Counted from the first letter of the stretch, positions 51,662 to 61,126 are shown. The stretch: 64,000 nucleotides of DNA from Actinomycetes bacterium (GCA_021809105.1 JAKBAM010000001.1:186001-250000); one strand, 5' to 3'. Translations and numbers: made by a program. Notes: a model not told the origin generated them from the sequence alone.

Positions 51662-52504
51662 TCAGACCGGCGGGACAGCCCCAGCCGCCACGGGCGCGTG
51701 GGTGCTCTGAGCGACGCCTCCCGCTACCTCGGCAGTCACGGCGAGCGCCGTGATGCCGGCACCGGAGCGAAAGGCAACAACCTGTGCGGGCGTACTACCG
51801 AGGATGCCGTACGACACGGTGCCCGACTCGGTCACACCCCAGAGCTGGTAGGTCTGCCCTGCCGACAGGGGGGTGAGCTTGGCGTCGTAAAGATATCCCT
51901 GGCCACCGGGCAGGATCACAGCGGACACTGTCTGGCCGTCGACAACGGGGCGGAGAACGACCTTGCGCGCACCCGGAACAGCAAGGGCCTGCGCCACAGT
52001 GCCCATGGACGGCGCACCTAGCGCCACCTCGTGGCCGATAGTAGCCGTCCGGTGGTCGAGGCGGGACACCTGCACTCCGAGTATGGCTATAGCGGCCGCG
52101 GCTGCAGTCCCGAGCAGGGCGGCAGCCCGGGTGCGCAACGTCCATCGATGTGCGGCCAGGGACGATGCGGGGGCAGTGGCGCCTCCCCCGGTCCGGGCCA
52201 CGGCGCCAGCGCCGGGCGACGACACGGCGCCGGGCGGAGGCCCGACTCGATGCAGGAGAAGCGCAGGGGGAGCCTCCTGCATGCTGGCGGCTATGCGGTC
52301 CCACAGACCCGGGGGAGCTTCCTGTCCAGCGTAACCGAGGAGCCCGGCGACCTCGCGGTGCTCTTGCACCTCCGCTCGACAGCGCGGACACGTCACGAGG
52401 TGACGGGACACCAGGTCGGCTTCGTCAGGCTCGACCGCATCGAGCGCGTAAGCCCCCAACAGCGCGTTGATCTCTTCGTGGTTGGCCGGCCGGGAGGGTG
52501 TCAT
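51662..52504 (-). CDS. rskA: RskA-type anti-sigma factor with zinc-binding motif
   Basis: A 280-residue membrane anti-sigma factor. The N-terminal zinc anti-sigma domain has HLVTCPRC with His35, Cys39 and Cys42 (HxxxCxxC). A linker precedes one membrane segment at about 127-146 (AALLGTAAAAAIAILGVQV), and the outer part is the RskA domain (YLYDAKLTPLSAGQTYQLWGV). It should hold the adjacent sigma factor inactive until proteolysis or redox change releases it. Its ATG overlaps the sigma stop (ATGA), ensuring balanced synthesis. Confidence 0.92.
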   Translation of the reverse strand: MTPSRPANHEEINALLGAYALDAVEPDEADLVSRHLVTCPRCRAEVQEHREVAGLLGYAGQEAPPGLWDRIAASMQEAPPALLLHRVGPPPGAVSSPGAGAVARTGGGATAPASSLAAHRWTLRTRAAALLGTAAAAAIAILGVQVSRLDHRTATIGHEVALGAPSMGTVAQALAVPGARKVVLRPVVDGQTVSAVILPGGQGYLYDAKLTPLSAGQTYQLWGVTESGTVSYGILGSTPAQVVAFRSGAGITALAVTAEVAGGVAQSTHAPVAAGAVPPV

Positions 52505-53070
52505 GCGCCGGCCCCCACATCGCTGAGTGCGCCCCGCATCCGCTTGAGGCCGACTCGTATGCGACTCTTGACCGTGCCTTCGGGGGTGTCGAGGATCGAC
52601 GCCACCTCGCGGTAGGTGTGGCCGCCGAAGTACGCCAACTGGATGGCCTGGCGCTCGTCCTCCGACAGCGTCGCCAGGGCATCTCTGACCCGGTCCGCCA
52701 CCGCCAGGTCCCACACCTCGTGCTCGATGTCGTAGCCGGCCACTGCCGCCGACCGAGCCTCGCGCTGCTCGCGATCGCGGCGAGAGGTCTCCGAGCGCAG
52801 CATGTCGACGGCGCGCCCGTGGGTTTGGGCCAGCAGGTAACTACGCAAAGAACCGCGCTCGGGATCGAAGCGGTCGGGCTCGTTCCAGAGCCGGAGGAAG
52901 ACCTCCTGCACGATCTCTTCCGCGCGGGTCGGATCGGCGAGGACCCTCTTTGCCAGACCGAACACCGCGCCCGCATGGCGGCGATAGGCCTCGGCTAGGG
53001 CGTCCTCCCGCCAGCGCCCGATGGCGACTACGAGAGCTCCATCGCTGGCATCGAGCAAGGACGTGATCAC
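52501..53070 (-). CDS. sigK: ECF sigma factor, SigK-like
   Basis: A 189-residue extracytoplasmic-function sigma-70 factor: region 2 with HAGAVFGLAKRVLADPTRAEE and FLRLWNEPDRFDPERGSLRSYL, and region 4 with LSEDERQAIQLAYFGGHTYREVA and GTVKSRIRVGLKRMR. The closeness to the RskA-type partner suggests the SigK group. The frame is open to 53223; the GTG at 53070 follows GAGGGG at short spacing. The pair probably has its own promoter in the 55 nt before it; no autoregulatory -35 element could be assigned. Confidence 0.92.
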   Translation of the reverse strand: MITSLLDASDGALVVAIGRWREDALAEAYRRHAGAVFGLAKRVLADPTRAEEIVQEVFLRLWNEPDRFDPERGSLRSYLLAQTHGRAVDMLRSETSRRDREQREARSAAVAGYDIEHEVWDLAVADRVRDALATLSEDERQAIQLAYFGGHTYREVASILDTPEGTVKSRIRVGLKRMRGALSDVGAGA

Positions 53071-53125
53071 TGACCCCTCTTTCGGAGCGGGGGGCTCGTC
53101 CGGATGGCAACCATCGCGAAGACCG

Positions 53126-53686
53126 CTACGAGTGGGTGAACGATCTCGCCAGGACGGCACGCCCGCGACGGTAACCGCTGGTCGCTGTAGAGCGGAGGAG
53201 AGCCAGGACAGCGGCCATGTCACCGTCGACCTTCAGCCTTCCCTGCATGAAGAACACGCTCGGCTCCCCCGTGCCATCCAGGAGCTGGCGGGCGTCGGCG
53301 ACGGGGAGGGTCAGCGTAGCCATGGCCCCGGACACAGGCTGGCCGGCGTTCCAGCGGACTATGCGGCCGTCTCGCACCTCCAAGGTGCCCTGCGCGAGGT
53401 CGGTGTTACCGCCTCGTGGCGACGGATCGGCGGAGCCCGGGGGCGGTGGAGAGGAACGGGAGCGGCGCGGCCTCCCTGCTGTAGGCGGCACCACGATGCC
53501 GATGGACCCGGTCAGGCCGGGGGAATCGAGCCCCGCGCCCTCGACGAGCGCGCCGAAGGCGGCCTGGAGCTCCTCGCTCGGCCACCCTACGGACGAGGAG
53601 GCTTCGTCGGGGAGTCCGTCGGCGCCCGGCGCGCCCGGCTCGTCGAGCCTGGAGCTCGCAAGCGGTGGTTGCGACCGCGCTGCCAT
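53126..53686 (-). CDS. SCP2 sterol-transfer-domain protein
   Basis: A 186-residue protein whose second half is an SCP2-like lipid-binding domain (GTLEVRDGRIVRWNAG, ATLTLPVADARQLL, FFMQGRLKVDGDM). The first part is Pro/Ser/Arg-rich. SCP2 domains bind sterols, fatty acids or acyl-CoA; in mycothiol-dependent enzymes related folds accompany DinB domains. It starts 1 nt after the mca stop, so the two are co-expressed. Confidence 0.82.
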   Translation of the reverse strand: MAARSQPPLASSRLDEPGAPGADGLPDEASSSVGWPSEELQAAFGALVEGAGLDSPGLTGSIGIVVPPTAGRPRRSRSSPPPPGSADPSPRGGNTDLAQGTLEVRDGRIVRWNAGQPVSGAMATLTLPVADARQLLDGTGEPSVFFMQGRLKVDGDMAAVLALLRSTATSGYRRGRAVLARSFTHS

Positions 53687-53687
53687 G

Positions 53688-54563
53688 TCAGCGGCTCTCG
53701 AGCGATGCCCGGATACCAGCGAAGAGGTCGTCTTCGACACCCTCCAGCGGCCCCCGACCGGTCAGGTCGCGGGCCAAGGTGTACTCCTCGAAGGGGTGGA
53801 GGTTGTCCATCACCTCCGGTGGCAGCCCGAACCAGAACTTGGACGACGGGTCGACCTGCGTCTCGTGCGCCAGGAGCGCCTCCCGAGAGACGTTGTTGAA
53901 GCCACTGACGTCTATGACGGTGAGGTCCGGGCTGTCAACCGCACGGGCCAGGCGCTCCTCGGTCACCGGTGACTCCAGTCCGAGCTCGAGGTACTTTTCG
54001 TGCATGGCGATCACTCGCCGCGCGGACCAAGTCACGTAGTACAGCTTCAGCGGCTGCCAGGGATCACCGGCGTCGGGGTACATGGACGGATCGCCGGCCG
54101 CGTCGAAGGCCGCTTCGGAGATCTCGTTGACACGAAGATGATCGGGATGCGGATAGCCCGCTTGTTCCCTGGGATATGTGACCATCACCTGGGGGCAGGT
54201 GCGGCGGATCACGGCGACCAAGCGGCCGACGGCATCGTCCAAGGGTGCGGCGGCGAAGCTGGCCGGGTTCGTGTTGGCGGGGCTGCCGGGCATGCCTGAG
54301 TCCCGGTAGCCGAGCAGGACTAACTCGTCGTAGCCGATGATCGCCACGGCGCGGTCCAACTCCTCGAAACGGATCTCCTGGAGCCGCTCGATCACTCCGG
54401 GACGGTCCATCGCCGGGTTGAGGATCTCCCCCTCCTCGCCGCCGGTGCAGGTGACCAGGACGGTCCTCACGCCCTCGGCGTGGTATCGGGCAATAGTCCC
54501 GGCTCCCTTGGACGACTCGTCGTCAGGATGCGCATGGACTTCCAGGAGGCACAACTCGGGCAC
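53688..54563 (-). CDS. mca: Mycothiol S-conjugate amidase
   Basis: Mca cleaves mycothiol S-conjugates of toxins into mercapturic acid and GlcN-Ins. The 291-residue LmbE-fold zinc protein has AHPDDE at residues 11-16, TGGEEGEILNP, GYRDSGMPG and YPHPDHLRVNE (zinc His), closely matching Mca; MshB, the deacetylase paralogue, is the main alternative, but the ILNPAMDRP and MHEKYLELG segments fit Mca better. Its presence predicts mycothiol in this organism. It begins with GTG 6 nt after TAGGCT, a hexamer that overlaps the stop of the upstream methyltransferase. Confidence 0.92.
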   Translation of the reverse strand: MPELCLLEVHAHPDDESSKGAGTIARYHAEGVRTVLVTCTGGEEGEILNPAMDRPGVIERLQEIRFEELDRAVAIIGYDELVLLGYRDSGMPGSPANTNPASFAAAPLDDAVGRLVAVIRRTCPQVMVTYPREQAGYPHPDHLRVNEISEAAFDAAGDPSMYPDAGDPWQPLKLYYVTWSARRVIAMHEKYLELGLESPVTEERLARAVDSPDLTVIDVSGFNNVSREALLAHETQVDPSSKFWFGLPPEVMDNLHPFEEYTLARDLTGRGPLEGVEDDLFAGIRASLESR

Positions 54564-54569
54564 GCCCCC

Positions 54570-54575
54570 AGCCTA
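54570..54575 (-). promoter_or_regulatory. Leaderless-type -10 box of mca
   Basis: TAGGCT (minus strand) ends 6 nt before the GTG at 54563; it overlaps the TAG stop of the upstream gene. Confidence 0.45.
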
Positions 54576-55835
54576 CGGCCGCTCGTAGACGGTCACGACT
54601 TCCACATGGAAAGTGTGGGGAAAGAGATCGATGACGGCCAGCGACACGGCGTCGTACCCAGCGTCGCGGAAGAGAGCGGCGTCTCGCGCCGACGAAGCTG
54701 GGTCACAGCTGACCAGCACCACACGCCGCGCGCCTGCGCCCACAACTGCGGCGACCCCCGGGCGCCCCAGGCCGGAGCGGGCCGGATCAGCGATGACGAC
54801 ATCCGGCCGCCGCCGAGGGGACCAGCGGCCCACCGGCATGACGCATACTTCGGCGTCCAGGTCGGCCAGGTTGGCCACCGCGTCGCCGGCTGCGTCGGGT
54901 GAGGACTCGACGGCAACGAGCCCGCAGCCGGATCGCCCAGCCACGACACCGCCGAGAAGTCCAACCCCGGCGTAGAGGTCCACGATCGTCTCTGTGGGAT
55001 CGAGATGGCCGGCGGCGGTGGCAACGGTCTCTGCGAGGAGATCCGCGGCCTGCGGACCGGACTGGAAGAACGACCGCCCCGACACCCTCCACCGACGCCC
55101 CCCTGCCGCCTCGTGAAGGTGGGCGTCGGCTTTCGGGCCGGCGACGACGGCGTCGACTGGTGCCTCGACGACCACAGCTCCCCCCGATGGCAGCACCAGG
55201 CGCTCGCCACCGTCCAGACCTACGCGCAGGCCGACCTCCGCTCCGTGACGATCCCTCACATGGTGGCGCCCCCCACGATCTGACGGACGTGGGTGTGATC
55301 TAGGCGGCCGGAGACGTACCCCGGCCATCAGGTCCGCCAGCAGGGGGTGGGCGACCAGGCAGCTGTCGACCGCTAGAGTTCCCTCCGAACGGCGGTGCCG
55401 ATACGCCGGCCGGCCATCTCCGTCCACAGCAAGGCGAAGTGTGGTTCGGTAGGAGCCGTCCGCGACGCGACGCGGCAGGGGACCCGGCGGAGGCTCCATA
55501 CGGCCCAGGCGTCGCCAGCTTTCGGCCACCACTTCCGCCTTGCGCCGCAACTGAGCGTCGAGGGCGACGTGCTGCCATTGGCAGCCGCCACAACCAGCCT
55601 CAGCATGTGGGCACGGCGGGATGGTCCGTTCGGGTGAGCGTTCCTCGATGGCGAGGACACGAGCCCGTGCGTAATCGCGCCGCTCTTGCACCACTTCGAT
55701 GCGCACCGTCTCACCGGGGAGGCCCCCTTCGCAGAAGACCACCCGGCCGTCCGGGAGCCGGCCCAGCGTGTCACCTCCCGCCGCTGTCCCCTCGCCGAGG
55801 CGGATGATCACCTTCGATGCTCGTTGCGTTGCCAC
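54573..55835 (-). CDS. RNA m5U methyltransferase, TRAM/RlmD-TrmA family
   Basis: A 420-residue 23S rRNA/tRNA uracil-C5-methyltransferase. An N-terminal TRAM domain (GRLPDGRVVFCEGGLPGETV) is followed by an Fe-S cysteine set (CPHAEAGCGGCQWQH plus a later Cys), the FFQSGPQAADLL segment, SAM motif DLYAGVGLLGG, DPARSGLG and the catalytic Cys in LVSCDPASSARD. An Arg/His/Pro-rich stretch of about 15 residues near residue 175 is not typical of the family. The start is uncertain: the GTG at 55835 is used, a GTG at 55811 would also keep the TRAM domain. The 167 nt upstream show no element. Confidence 0.9.
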   Translation of the reverse strand: MATQRASKVIIRLGEGTAAGGDTLGRLPDGRVVFCEGGLPGETVRIEVVQERRDYARARVLAIEERSPERTIPPCPHAEAGCGGCQWQHVALDAQLRRKAEVVAESWRRLGRMEPPPGPLPRRVADGSYRTTLRLAVDGDGRPAYRHRRSEGTLAVDSCLVAHPLLADLMAGVRLRPPRSHPRPSDRGGRHHVRDRHGAEVGLRVGLDGGERLVLPSGGAVVVEAPVDAVVAGPKADAHLHEAAGGRRWRVSGRSFFQSGPQAADLLAETVATAAGHLDPTETIVDLYAGVGLLGGVVAGRSGCGLVAVESSPDAAGDAVANLADLDAEVCVMPVGRWSPRRRPDVVIADPARSGLGRPGVAAVVGAGARRVVLVSCDPASSARDAALFRDAGYDAVSLAVIDLFPHTFHVEVVTVYERP

Positions 55836-56002
55836 GCGAGCAGCGGACGGCGTCCGCGAAGGCGTCGAGGACAGGACCAAGCCGGGACGGGGGCCACAGC
55901 TACGAGAGGTCGGATCGCGGAGCGGCGTCGGCGGACAGCACTCGGTGAGCGGAAAGTTCGGTCAAGCGGCGGGAAGGATACCGCCGACGAGACGTTTGCG
56001 GC

Positions 56003-56788
56003 TCAGGCGGCCCGGGCGAGTATCGAACGCTCCAGCAGTTCGAGTCCCTGGAGACCCGGCAGCCTGTCGACCTGCCGGTCGATGCGTTGGGCCGCGGCCA
56101 GCCCGACAGCCCCGCCGAACAAGAAGCGTGTGAGATGGGTCAGCTCCGCTTCCGGCATCACGCCTGCACCCACGGGGGACCACGCCCGGGCCAGGGCGAA
56201 ACGCACCAGGCGCCGGGCCCGGCCACTGGCTTCCAGGCCGGCGCGGGCATGGGTGGCGTAGAAGTCGATATGGCGGCCCTCTTGTCGCATGATCCGCTTG
56301 AGCAGGTCCGTGAGCACGGGATGCCGCTCCGTGGCAGCCAGCCGTGCGTATCCGGCCTGGGTGGTCCACTCGTTTACCGCACCCCACGTCATGTGCACTG
56401 CCATCCACTCCCGTCCCGCGACTATCGAGCCGACTGAGTGCAGCCACGGCTTCAACGCCTCCCGCCGACGGATGCGGGCCCTGAGGGGCTGTACCCGGGC
56501 ACCGTGAGCGCTCTCCTCGTGCGCCTCGAGGATCTGGCCGATGGCCTCTCCGTGCCAGTACTCCTCGAAACACCAAAACGCCAGGAACGACGCGATCTCG
56601 TGATCTTGATGAGCCTTCGTTACAAGGAGGTCGCGCATGTAGCAGACCGTGTGGTATTCGACGTCGTGCATGTAGCGCAGGCAGCGAAGCGCTCCAGGCG
56701 ACAGCGGTTGGTCCTTGAACGTAGAGAAATCGATGCCCGAGACATCGAGCCGAGCCGTGTTTTTCTTCAGGTCATCGAGATCGAACAA
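56003..56788 (-). CDS. Ferritin-like diiron protein
   Basis: A 261-residue four-helix-bundle protein with carboxylate ligands in HDVEYHTVCY, CFEEYWHGEA (ExxH) and MRQEGRHIDFY (ExxH), the spacing of ferritin-like/acyl-ACP-desaturase-like oxidases. Two iron atoms are predicted; the reaction is unknown. The start is TTG at 56788, preceded by AGGAG at 8 nt. Divergent from the DUF885 gene, with 95 nt between. Confidence 0.75.
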   Translation of the reverse strand: MFDLDDLKKNTARLDVSGIDFSTFKDQPLSPGALRCLRYMHDVEYHTVCYMRDLLVTKAHQDHEIASFLAFWCFEEYWHGEAIGQILEAHEESAHGARVQPLRARIRRREALKPWLHSVGSIVAGREWMAVHMTWGAVNEWTTQAGYARLAATERHPVLTDLLKRIMRQEGRHIDFYATHARAGLEASGRARRLVRFALARAWSPVGAGVMPEAELTHLTRFLFGGAVGLAAAQRIDRQVDRLPGLQGLELLERSILARAA

Positions 56789-56871
56789 CGCCTTCGCTCC
56801 TATTCAAAGCTGACGCCGGGTATTCGGCGCTCTACCCCAATCTGGATGGCAGCGACCCTGTGGGCTGCGGG

Positions 56872-56877
56872 TACCGT
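56872..56877 (+). promoter_or_regulatory. Leaderless-type -10 box of the DUF885 gene
   Basis: TACCGT ends 6 nt before the ATG at 56884. Confidence 0.5.
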
Positions 56878-56883
56878 CCGTCC

Positions 56884-58503
56884 ATGGCAAACATCGACGG
56901 CGTCATCGAGGAGTGGATGGCCTCGGAGCTGGAACGCCGGCCGGTCGCGGCAACGGGTCTCGGCATCGGAGGCTACGACGGACAGCTCGGTGACTTCAGC
57001 GCGCGTGATTTCGAGCGACAAGAGGTCGAGGACCGCCGGTGGGCTGCCCGGCTCGACTCGCTGATCGACCCAGGGGTGGCGCCAGACGCGCAGATCGACA
57101 CCACGTTGCTCCTCTCGGAGCTGGCGGGAAGCGCCGTCATGCAGGACTGGCAGTCGTGGCGACGGGACCCGAGCGTCTACCTGGATGCCTGCACGCACGG
57201 GCTCCACCTACTTTTCCTGCACCGCCTCCGGCCCGAAGCGGAGTTGGTCGCAGCCGCCGTGTCGCGGCTGGGCCAGGTGCCGGGCGTGGTCGCCGCTGCC
57301 CGGGCCAATCTCGATCCGAGCATTGCGTCTCGCCTGCTGGTCGAGCGTGGCTGCAGGGCCGCTCGGGCCGCCGCCGCCTACTTCCGAGACCACCTGCCCG
57401 GTTCCGTCGCGGACCAAGGGCTACAGGCGGATCTGGCGTCATCGGCAGAGGGCGCCGCGGAGGCCCTGGATGCGCTGGCCTCTCACCTCGACAGCCTGTC
57501 CCGAATAGCCCGAGGTGATTGGCGCCTCGGTGAGAGCCGGTACAACGCGCTTCTCCACCACCGCGAGCTGCTCGGCTACGGGGCGTCGGAGCTCCATGCC
57601 CGAGGTCTGGTGGCATGGGACGCGCTCGACGCAGAGATGGCCGACTTGGCCGCTCGCGTCGATCCCGGCGGCGGAGGATGGCGCGCAGTGATCGCCGCCT
57701 TGTCCGCCGTGCACCCTGGGAGTCCCGAGCAGATGCGGACGGCCTACGAGAGTGCCTGCGAGGACGCGAGATCTTTCCTCGTCCAGCGCGGGCTAGTAAC
57801 CCTCCCGGACGGGGAGCGCTGCTTGGTAATCCCGTCGCCGGTATTCCAACGCCCCCTGCTGGCGGTGGCGTCCTACTCGCAGCCCCCCGCCTTCTCCTCG
57901 TCTCGGACCGGGATGTTCTACGTGCCCTACCCACCAGAAGGTACGACGCCGGAGCAGCTCGAGCAGCGTCTGTCCGACAACGGGACCCACGCCATCCCGA
58001 CCATCGCAGTACACGAGGCCTACCCGGGCCACCATTGGCAGCTCACGTGGGCCAACGCGACGACCAGGCCGGTGCGCAAAATGATCTCGACGCCGTATTT
58101 TGTCGAGGGGTGGGCGCTCTATGCCGAGAAGATGATGCGTGATCAGGGGTTCTTTGCTGATCCCCGCCAGGAGCTGTGCCACCTCGACGCGCGCATCTTC
58201 CGGGCGGCGAGGGTAGTGGTCGACACGGCACTGCACACCGGCGAGATGACCGTCGTCGAGGCCGTGACCTTCATGTCCACCAAGGCCAGCCTGACCGAGG
58301 CGGTGGCCCGGGCCGAGGTGGAACGGTATTGCGCCTGGCCTACTCAGGCACCCTCGTACCTGACCGGGTCGCTGGAGATCGAACGCATGCAGGACCGTTG
58401 GCGAAAGGAGGGGCGGGGGGACCTACGCCAGTTCCACGATGCTGTGGCCGCCGCGCCCGGAATGCCCCTCGCCCTCACCGAGCGAGCGGTGTTCGGACCG
58501 TGA
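56884..58503 (+). CDS. DUF885 family metallopeptidase-like protein
   Basis: A 539-residue DUF885 protein, related to M3/M32-type zinc peptidases. The zinc motif is HEAYPGHHWQL near residue 376, with the third ligand expected in the EGWALYAEKMM helix. The rest is all-helical. Substrates are unknown; these are often annotated as carboxypeptidases. Its stop overlaps the amidase start (GTGA). Confidence 0.88.
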   Translation: MANIDGVIEEWMASELERRPVAATGLGIGGYDGQLGDFSARDFERQEVEDRRWAARLDSLIDPGVAPDAQIDTTLLLSELAGSAVMQDWQSWRRDPSVYLDACTHGLHLLFLHRLRPEAELVAAAVSRLGQVPGVVAAARANLDPSIASRLLVERGCRAARAAAAYFRDHLPGSVADQGLQADLASSAEGAAEALDALASHLDSLSRIARGDWRLGESRYNALLHHRELLGYGASELHARGLVAWDALDAEMADLAARVDPGGGGWRAVIAALSAVHPGSPEQMRTAYESACEDARSFLVQRGLVTLPDGERCLVIPSPVFQRPLLAVASYSQPPAFSSSRTGMFYVPYPPEGTTPEQLEQRLSDNGTHAIPTIAVHEAYPGHHWQLTWANATTRPVRKMISTPYFVEGWALYAEKMMRDQGFFADPRQELCHLDARIFRAARVVVDTALHTGEMTVVEAVTFMSTKASLTEAVARAEVERYCAWPTQAPSYLTGSLEIERMQDRWRKEGRGDLRQFHDAVAAAPGMPLALTERAVFGP

Positions 58504-59630
58504 CTGAGGCCACCTGGATCACCAGGCTCTCGGAGGGCGCAGGGGGGCTGCGAATAAGTGTCAAGGATCTGATCGATGTCGCGGGCGTGCCGACGACTGC
58601 GGGCTGCCGGGCGGTGGCCGACACAGCCACGCCGGCCGCCACCGACGCTGCCTGCCTTGCGGCGATTCGGCGAGCGGTCGACCTCGGAGAGGCTCGCATC
58701 GTCGGCAAGACCAACCTGCACGAGCTGGCCGACGGCATCACCGGGGTCAACCCTTGGTTCGGCACGCCGGTCAACCCGCTCGACCCCTCCCGGGTCCCGG
58801 GCGGGTCGAGCAGCGGAGCCGCCGTGGCGCTCGGATCGGGTGAAGCCGATGTGTCCCTCGGTACCGACACCGGCGGCTCGGTTCGGATCCCGGCTGCCTG
58901 CTGCGGGGTTGTGGGGCTCAAGACCACCTGGGGCCGGGTGCCCCTCGACGGGGTGTGGCCGCTGGCACCCAGCCTCGATACGGTCGGGCCGATGGGCCGC
59001 GATGTAGCAGGCGTGGTCGCCGGGATGGCCCTCTTGGAACCGGGGTTTGCTGCGGCGGCACCATTTGACGGGCCCGTCGGACGCCTGCGGCTGCCGCTTC
59101 CGGTAGACCCGAGGATCGAAGCGGCGATCGATTCCGCCCTGGCGGCCGCCGGGCTCGAGGTCGTGCCCGTCGAGCTTCCGGGGTGGCGTTACGCCACGCG
59201 GGCCGGGCTGGACATTCTCGGAGCCGAAGCGGTAGCCGAGCACGGGCAGCTCACGGCGGCGCATCCCGATGGGATCGGGGCCGACGTCGTCGACAACCTC
59301 GCTCACGCCAAGCGCGTGGGCCGCCAGCGCCTGCGGGACGCCACCGCCTTCCGCCGCCGTTGGTGCGTCACCGTCGACGCGCTCTTCGACCGGGTCGCCG
59401 TCATCGCGTTGCCGGTGATGGGGGCGCAGCCTCCGCTGGTCGGACCACTGGCCGCCAAGGCAATGACGGTATCCTGGACGCTCCCGGTCAACCTGGCGGC
59501 CGTACCTGCGCTGGCCCTCCCCGTCGCAGCGCAGCAGCAGTTCCCCGCTGCGCTGCAACTCATCGGCCGGAGGGGAGCCGAGGACCTTCTGTGCAGTGCC
59601 GGCCTTCGCATCGAATCAGCCCAGGGCTGA
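58500..59630 (+). CDS. Amidase-signature enzyme
   Basis: A 376-residue amidase-signature hydrolase. The catalytic triad is seen as Lys in ISVKDLIDVAG, cis-Ser in GGSSSGAAVALG and Ser in GTDTGGSVRIPA. The N-terminus is shorter than in GatA and the C-terminal domain is compact, so it is an aliphatic or aryl amidase rather than GatA. It is translationally coupled to the DUF885 peptidase (GTGA), suggesting a joint role in peptide or amide breakdown. Confidence 0.9.
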   Translation: MTEATWITRLSEGAGGLRISVKDLIDVAGVPTTAGCRAVADTATPAATDAACLAAIRRAVDLGEARIVGKTNLHELADGITGVNPWFGTPVNPLDPSRVPGGSSSGAAVALGSGEADVSLGTDTGGSVRIPAACCGVVGLKTTWGRVPLDGVWPLAPSLDTVGPMGRDVAGVVAGMALLEPGFAAAAPFDGPVGRLRLPLPVDPRIEAAIDSALAAAGLEVVPVELPGWRYATRAGLDILGAEAVAEHGQLTAAHPDGIGADVVDNLAHAKRVGRQRLRDATAFRRRWCVTVDALFDRVAVIALPVMGAQPPLVGPLAAKAMTVSWTLPVNLAAVPALALPVAAQQQFPAALQLIGRRGAEDLLCSAGLRIESAQG

Positions 59631-59782
59631 AGGGTCGGGCCGCGCACGCGTCGGGCGCAGCGGATAGGGTGCAGGCCGCGCCCGCACGGCCTTGCTCGCC
59701 GTGGCCGAGCCCTCTCGTCGTCTTGCGGACCTCTCGCTGCCCGAAGGGGCGCTCTAGGCCGGCTCTGGAGGAGGTAGCGACG

Positions 59783-61126
59783 GTGCACCGATCGATCCCA
59801 GCTCGGGTCGACGCGATGTCGGAGCTCAGCGCGGCCCAACGAGCGCTCGGCCCCCGGCTCTACGTTGGGCAGGGCTGGCGGGGGCCCGTGCTGGCGGGGG
59901 ACGGCCAGGCGGTGCTGGTGCTCGGGCCTCCCCGCTCGGGCAAGACCTCGGCTCTCGTCGTCCCGAACGTCGTCGTGGCGCCGGGAGCGGTCGTGGTCAC
60001 GTCCACGAAGCCTGACGTGCTCGACGCCACGGTCCGAGAGCGCGCACGCCTCGGAACGTGCTGGCTCTTCGATCCGACCGGCACGGTGATGGCGCCCCCC
60101 GGCGTGCGCGTCGCCAGGTGGTCGCCAGTCGCGGCCAGCGGCCGATGGGAGGACGCGCTGGTCCTGACAAGGGCTGTCTCGCGTTCGGCCAGGCCAGCCC
60201 CCCACCAGGGCGACGGAGGCCACTGGGTCGAGCGAGCCGAGGCCCTGATCGCCCCCCTCCTCCACGCGGCAGCTCTGACGGGAGCTGACATGCGAACCGT
60301 CAGCCGATGGATCCTCCGAAGGGAGCTAGGAGAGCCAGCCGCCGTCCTGGCCGCCCGTGGAGCGCCAGTCGCCGGCGACGTCCTGGCCGGACTGGCTGCT
60401 ACCGAAGCGCGCGAGCTTTCGGGGGTCTGGTCCAGTGCAGCCGGCATCCTGGCTGCCTACCGCTCGGAAGCGGCGCTGTCAGCTGCGGACGCGCCCAACC
60501 TCGATCCGGCCACCCTCCACTCCGGCAGCGACACCGTGTACATCTGCGCGCCCGGTGATCGACAGGACCTGGTGGCTCCGATCGTGGTGGGGTTCCTGGA
60601 GCGGGCGCGCTCGGGCGCTTATGCAGCTGCCGCTCGCCACGCCGGTCGGCAGCTGACCTTCGTGCTCGACGAGGTAGCCAATGTGGCTCCCCTCCCCGAC
60701 CTCCCCGCGCTGGTCGCGGAGGGTGGCGGCCAGGGCGTGTCCACCCTCGCATGCCTGCAGGACCTGTCACAGGCGCGCCATCGTTGGGGGGCGCGGGCCG
60801 ACGGTTTCCCCTCCCTCTTCGGCGTCAAGGTCGTGCTTCCCGGAATCGGAGACCACGCCACGCTCGAGCTGGTGTCACGCCTCGGCGGCGAGATCGACGT
60901 CCCCGTACGTTCGGTCACTCGTGGGGCGTGGTACAGCCCGGGTTGGGGGGCGCCCACGACCAGCACCACCACCCGCCGGCAAAGGGCCCTCCCCTTCGAC
61001 CAGGTCAGCCACCGGCGGCCCGGCACCGCCCTGGTACTTGCCGGCCCGGCCCCGCACGGGCAGGTCAACCTCCCCCCGTGGTGGGAGATGGCCCGGGGAG
61101 CTGTCGAGCCCGGCCTGTCGCTGTGA
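59783..61126 (+). CDS. Stand-alone VirD4/TraG-like coupling ATPase without membrane segment
   Basis: A 447-residue ATPase of the type IV coupling protein (TraG/TraD/VirD4) family. Walker A is GPPRSGKT at 48-55, Walker B is [10 protein letters not shown], and the C-terminal TraG-D segment includes [16 protein letters not shown]. The N-terminal membrane helices of true coupling proteins are absent. The GTG at 59783 has a strong GGAGGAGG site 8 nt upstream, which excludes the longer open frame to 59183. No relaxase, integrase, VirB4 or att-like repeats are seen nearby, so it is chromosomal, not part of an obvious element. It is followed by an unrelated oxidoreductase. The 152 nt upstream hold no other feature. 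Confidence 0.82.
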   Translation: MHRSIPARVDAMSELSAAQRALGPRLYVGQGWRGPVLAGDGQAVLVLGPPRSGKTSALVVPNVVVAPGAVVVTSTKPDVLDATVRERARLGTCWLFDPTGTVMAPPGVRVARWSPVAASGRWEDALVLTRAVSRSARPAPHQGDGGHWVERAEALIAPLLHAAALTGADMRTVSRWILRRELGEPAAVLAARGAPVAGDVLAGLAATEARELSGVWSSAAGILAAYRSEAALSAADAPNLDPATLHSGSDTVYICAPGDRQDLVAPIVVGFLERARSGAYAAAARHAGRQLTFVLDEVANVAPLPDLPALVAEGGGQGVSTLACLQDLSQARHRWGARADGFPSLFGVKVVLPGIGDHATLELVSRLGGEIDVPVRSVTRGAWYSPGWGAPTTSTTTRRQRALPFDQVSHRRPGTALVLAGPAPHGQVNLPPWWEMARGAVEPGLSL

